This document shows positions 14,109 to 16,614 of a stretch of DNA of 16,614 bases, one piece after another. The position numbers and the translations under genes were made by a program. The DNA comes from Candidatus Rifleibacteriota bacterium (GTDB lineage: Bacteria > Riflebacteria > Ozemobacteria > Ozemobacterales > Ozemobacteraceae): NCBI GenBank assembly GCA_029564115.1, contig JAKQQP010000418.1, positions 1 to 16,614 of the forward strand, given 5' to 3'. Each line of letters begins with the position of its first letter. The first letter of the stretch is position 1. The notes beneath the pieces were generated by a model. It ran no database searches. It was not told where the DNA came from and saw nothing but the letters and a program-made list of their open reading frames with translations.

Positions 14109-15250
14109 GGGGCCTCCAGACTGAACATGATGCCGTCATCGGCCTGACGCGACTCGGCAATATTAACACGCTCAAAAATGCCAGAATCGGTAAAAAGCGA
14201 GCGTAGCCGCTCTAAAGCTGCGTAATCTCGTGCCGTGCCATTGCAGCGAAAACCGTTTTCTCTGGCAGTCAGGCGCTGGAATGTGCCATCAGAGACCCCA
14301 ACCATGGAAACCAGGCGCAAAACCCTAAGCCATGGCAATTTAGGCATTACGGTCGCTTCCTTGAGACGTTTTTCCAGTTCTATGATGCTGCGAGATGTCT
14401 GCGTCAAAGGCTCGACAACAGGCGTTCCGGGGAAAGTGGCCGAAAATGCCTGCTGCATATGAGCGCGGGTGCGCTGCGCCGCCCCTTCGGTAATACGACA
14501 TTCAAGCCAGACAAAAAGATGCCACGACATGAACCACAAAATAGCTATTACAGCGGCAGAAAGGGCCAGAAGGCTTCTCAGGCTGCGACGGCGGGCGTGC
14601 GAAAACCCAGAAATATCGAGACTGCCACAATCAGAGGCAAGCGAAGATTCAATCTGTCTGTGCAGAACCGGTGCGGCAGCTGTTAAATCTACCTCTTCGA
14701 GAACTTCAATGCCCTCTGCAGCCAGCAGCATGTCTTCAGGCAAACCTGCAGAAAGCGATAACACACGCTTAACGGCACGGGCCTCGCTGAATATCGCAAT
14801 CGTTTCACAGACTGGCGTTTTTACGCGTGCTGCCATGCCGGGCCGGGCATCAACGAGCAAAAGGTCGGGCAGCATCAGCCTGAACTCGTCGTCACCGGCA
14901 AGCATGGCCGGCGCAAACTGCGGCGGCAACGTCAGCCCGACAACCAGACAGCCTGCTTCACCCTGCTCTGATTTAAGAGCTTTCCAGGAAAAATGCCATG
15001 TCTCATCGACATCGACATATAAATCGGCTACAAACTGCGGCAGCACTCTGGCAATCTTTTCAGGGTCAGAAAACGGCAGAGCGACCTCAAATGGCAGCGC
15101 CGCCGAACCCGGCAAAATCGCGATTTTTTCGCAGTCAGACGTATTTGATGGCGCATCAGAAGATGCAGGCACCAGAGTTTCGGCAGTCAGGTCGTATTCG
15201 ACCTTCTGCGCATTCTCATCGACAAAAATCAGGCGAAAAACTCGACTCAT
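14096..15250 (-). CDS. gspL: Type II secretion system protein L (GspL-like)
   Basis: Encodes 384 residues from the ATG at 15250. The N-terminal cytoplasmic part (1-225) contains LPFEVALPFSDPEKIARVLP, characteristic of the actin-like GspL/PilM-type domain that meets the GspE ATPase. A single membrane helix follows at about 226-248 (LRSLLALSAAVIAILWFMSW). The periplasmic part has an FPGTPVVEPLTQ segment matching the FPG...DP..Q signature of GspL and ends in a ferredoxin-like fold. The frame stays open upstream to an ATG at 15280. I prefer 15250 because its ATGA overlaps the gspK stop by 4 bases, a typical coupled junction, and because AGAGG stands just before it. GspL recruits GspE to the inner-membrane platform together with GspM. 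Confidence 0.87.
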   Translation of the reverse strand: MSRVFRLIFVDENAQKVEYDLTAETLVPASSDAPSNTSDCEKIAILPGSAALPFEVALPFSDPEKIARVLPQFVADLYVDVDETWHFSWKALKSEQGEAGCLVVGLTLPPQFAPAMLAGDDEFRLMLPDLLLVDARPGMAARVKTPVCETIAIFSEARAVKRVLSLSAGLPEDMLLAAEGIEVLEEVDLTAAAPVLHRQIESSLASDCGSLDISGFSHARRRSLRSLLALSAAVIAILWFMSWHLFVWLECRITEGAAQRTRAHMQQAFSATFPGTPVVEPLTQTSRSIIELEKRLKEATVMPKLPWLRVLRLVSMVGVSDGTFQRLTARENGFRCNGTARDYAALERLRSLFTDSGIFERVNIAESRQADDGIMFSLEAPWKK

Positions 15251-16242
15251 GGCACCTCTACAAGCCGTAATATCCGGCAATTACCGTCAACTTCGCGAAA
15301 AACAAGCGCTTCGATACTGCGAACACTTTCGCCGATCTGAGCAAAAGCGAAAACCCTGAACCAGGAAGTCGCCGAAACGAACTTGTTCGTATAAGGCTTT
15401 TGAATACGCCAGTCAAACTTTACGATAAAGTTGGTGAAACCTGCAAGTTCCATGAACGGTCGGGCAGCAAGCAGCTGCGCAAAGTATTCTTCTACCCGTT
15501 CACTGTTATATTCTGGCGGCAGGCCGGGGATCGCCCTGACGACTCCATCTGGTGCGGTATTCAGGTTGACACGACCATCACCATGCACCGTAAGCAGGTC
15601 ATCGAGACCGGGCCTGGTCCCGGAAGCGAGCATCAGATCGCGGGTGACGCCCGGGATGTTGAGCAGCTCACGAATATCGGTCATTGGCCCGTTACGCGGC
15701 GGCAGCAGACCTGCTTCAAGATAGACCGACTCTTCGGCACCCAGTGAACGCGGCGAAGAATCGGCATCGATATAGTCGAGAATCCGCTGGGCAAGTCTGG
15801 CGGCAGCACCAGTTTGCAGCTCTTCATCGATAATACTGAAAGAAGCGACGATACCCAGGTCATAAAATTCGAACAAAGCGGTTAGAGTTGTTTCATCAGT
15901 TTTGTTAACCAGCAGTTTGCCGGCTTCGTCTATTATACGAACGGCACAACTGGCCTCACCTATCATCAAAGGTTCAGAAAAAGTGCTTTCGGTCAAGGTT
16001 TTCCAGTTTTCGGAGTATGAATCGCCGATACCTCTGTCGTTTGCCAAAAGGGCCAGCGCATAATCGAGAGCGCCACGAGCACCGAGACGCATCTGCATTA
16101 CCGCGTCCTGACGGGCGTCGATGCGGGCAAGCAACCCGGCATTACCCATGAAGCGCAGATATAGAGCGATCAGCAGTGCCGACATCAGCAGCACTGCCAC
16201 CATCGCCACACCACTAGAACTTCTGTAAAGACGGGTTTGCAT
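15247..16242 (-). CDS. gspK: Type II secretion minor pseudopilin K (GspK)
   Basis: Encodes 331 residues from the ATG at 16242. The N-terminus MQTRLYRSSSG, then VAMVAVLLMSALLIALY, is a prepilin signal with cleavage after Gly11 and no Glu at position 5 of the mature chain, as known for GspK. Family hallmarks follow in order: IIDEAGKLLVNKT, AQRILDYIDADSSPRSLGAE, GPMTDIRELLNIPGV and GDGRVNLNTAP. GspK caps the pseudopilus tip with GspI and GspJ. The reading frame continues to a Met at 16458, but the extra 72 residues are not pilin-like and overlap gspJ, so I use 16242. No strong ribosome binding site precedes it. The start lies 29 bases inside the gspJ end, which suggests coupling. Confidence 0.9.
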   Translation of the reverse strand: MQTRLYRSSSGVAMVAVLLMSALLIALYLRFMGNAGLLARIDARQDAVMQMRLGARGALDYALALLANDRGIGDSYSENWKTLTESTFSEPLMIGEASCAVRIIDEAGKLLVNKTDETTLTALFEFYDLGIVASFSIIDEELQTGAAARLAQRILDYIDADSSPRSLGAEESVYLEAGLLPPRNGPMTDIRELLNIPGVTRDLMLASGTRPGLDDLLTVHGDGRVNLNTAPDGVVRAIPGLPPEYNSERVEEYFAQLLAARPFMELAGFTNFIVKFDWRIQKPYTNKFVSATSWFRVFAFAQIGESVRSIEALVFREVDGNCRILRLVEVP

Positions 16243-16614
16243 AGGGCAGCCAGAAAGCCGTTTCGTAAGATTTTCGCTGATCATGTTCATCGCGGGTAAC
16301 AAAACGCAGAGCAACACATTTAGCCACCGGCAGCACCGACGAAATACCTGAAATCTGAAACCAGGAAACGCCGTCGAAGTAAAAAAGCTCAATACCGGCA
16401 AGCCCCTCGAGGAAATAGCTGCGCGATACGGGTGGCAGTTCGCTGCCGGCAGTGACAAGTCGGGTCACGGTGCGCACCAGCTTGCGCTCAGCGGGGTCGT
16501 AGCGCCATTCAACCCGCTTGGCGCCGCCTGGAATACTGTCACGCACCAGTAACTCATCACGGGTGGTCGTATAGGCAAAAAATTCGTTGCCACCAAGAAA
16601 AGTGTAATCGGCGC
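16214..16614 (-). CDS. gspJ: Type II secretion minor pseudopilin J, 5' part missing
   Basis: The reading frame is open to the window edge, leaving 132 residues of the C-terminal part. The visible start (DYTFLGGNEFFAYTTTRDE), followed by VEWRYDPAERKLVR, GIELFYFDGVSWF, PVAKCVALRFV and ETAFWLP, matches the GspJ beta-sheet region (a strand with an FxG..FF/L..T block, then VxYxLD-like and L.F.YFDG.W steps). The prepilin N-terminus lies outside the window. GspJ forms the pseudopilus tip with GspI and GspK. It ends 29 bases inside gspK. The JKLM order matches the canonical T2SS order, so gspI and gspH are expected just beyond the edge. Confidence 0.85.
   Translation of the reverse strand, partial: ADYTFLGGNEFFAYTTTRDELLVRDSIPGGAKRVEWRYDPAERKLVRTVTRLVTAGSELPPVSRSYFLEGLAGIELFYFDGVSWFQISGISSVLPVAKCVALRFVTRDEHDQRKSYETAFWLPYANPSLQKF

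Noticed and set aside
15251..15280. 10-residue N-terminal extension of GspL
   Set aside because: The ATG at 15250 forms an ATGA overlap with the gspK stop and has a ribosome site; the upstream start has no such support.
14469..15359. 296-codon plus-strand ORF opposite gspL
   Set aside because: It is a shadow of gspL, with a Ser/Arg-rich composition typical of antisense translation.
16243..16458. 72-residue N-terminal extension of GspK
   Set aside because: It overlaps the gspJ coding sequence and lacks pilin features; the prepilin signal begins at the Met encoded at 16242.

Overview
The window is a stretch of a diderm (Gram-negative type) bacterial chromosome or contig. All genes I can support lie on the minus strand, so transcription runs from high to low coordinates. 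The evidence for a diderm is a type II secretion system (T2SS) inner-membrane/pseudopilin cluster and two proteins with lipoprotein signal peptides. Moderate G+C, an Rpn/PD-(D/E)XK transposase, a very large multi-beta-sandwich exported protein and dockerin-like modules together suggest an uncultured environmental lineage (Candidatus Riflebacteria would fit). That lineage guess is inference at low confidence; no marker gene is present.

Layout in transcription order. At 16614-13224 is a tightly packed operon: gspJ (5' part cut off by the window edge), gspK, gspL and gspM, overlapping by 29, 4 and 13 bases, followed after 27 bases by a DUF2442 gene. At 13223-12969 is a 255-base gap with a plausible promoter, a roughly 165-nt leader containing a hairpin, and a 26-codon hydrophobic ORF that abuts the next start codon. 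At 12968-4956 is one 8-kb gene for a 2670-residue secreted protein built of carboxypeptidase-regulatory-like beta-sandwiches and ending in two dockerin-like repeats; a strong intrinsic terminator follows. A good sigma70-type promoter then drives an 840-residue lipoprotein with six group-2 Ig-like (BIG2) domains (4819-2297). Next come a hairpin and a 164-residue exported protein that is almost only the same pair of dockerin-like repeats (2216-1722, TTG start), then another terminator. A 52-residue putative lipoprotein (1580-1422) follows. Last is an Rpn-type PD-(D/E)XK nuclease/transposase gene (1287-361), bracketed by two copies of a ~56-bp direct repeat and followed by a long inverted repeat and a terminator.

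How they may work together (inference): the T2SS components would move folded exported proteins across the outer membrane. The giant protein and the small protein share a dockerin-like tail, and between their genes lies an Ig-repeat lipoprotein able to sit on a membrane surface. This is the arrangement expected if the tail were an attachment or sorting module and the lipoprotein a scaffold, but no cohesin domain is recognisable with confidence. The most unusual feature is this shared, two-repeat dockerin-like module, in which each protein keeps one intact and one decayed calcium loop, in opposite order.
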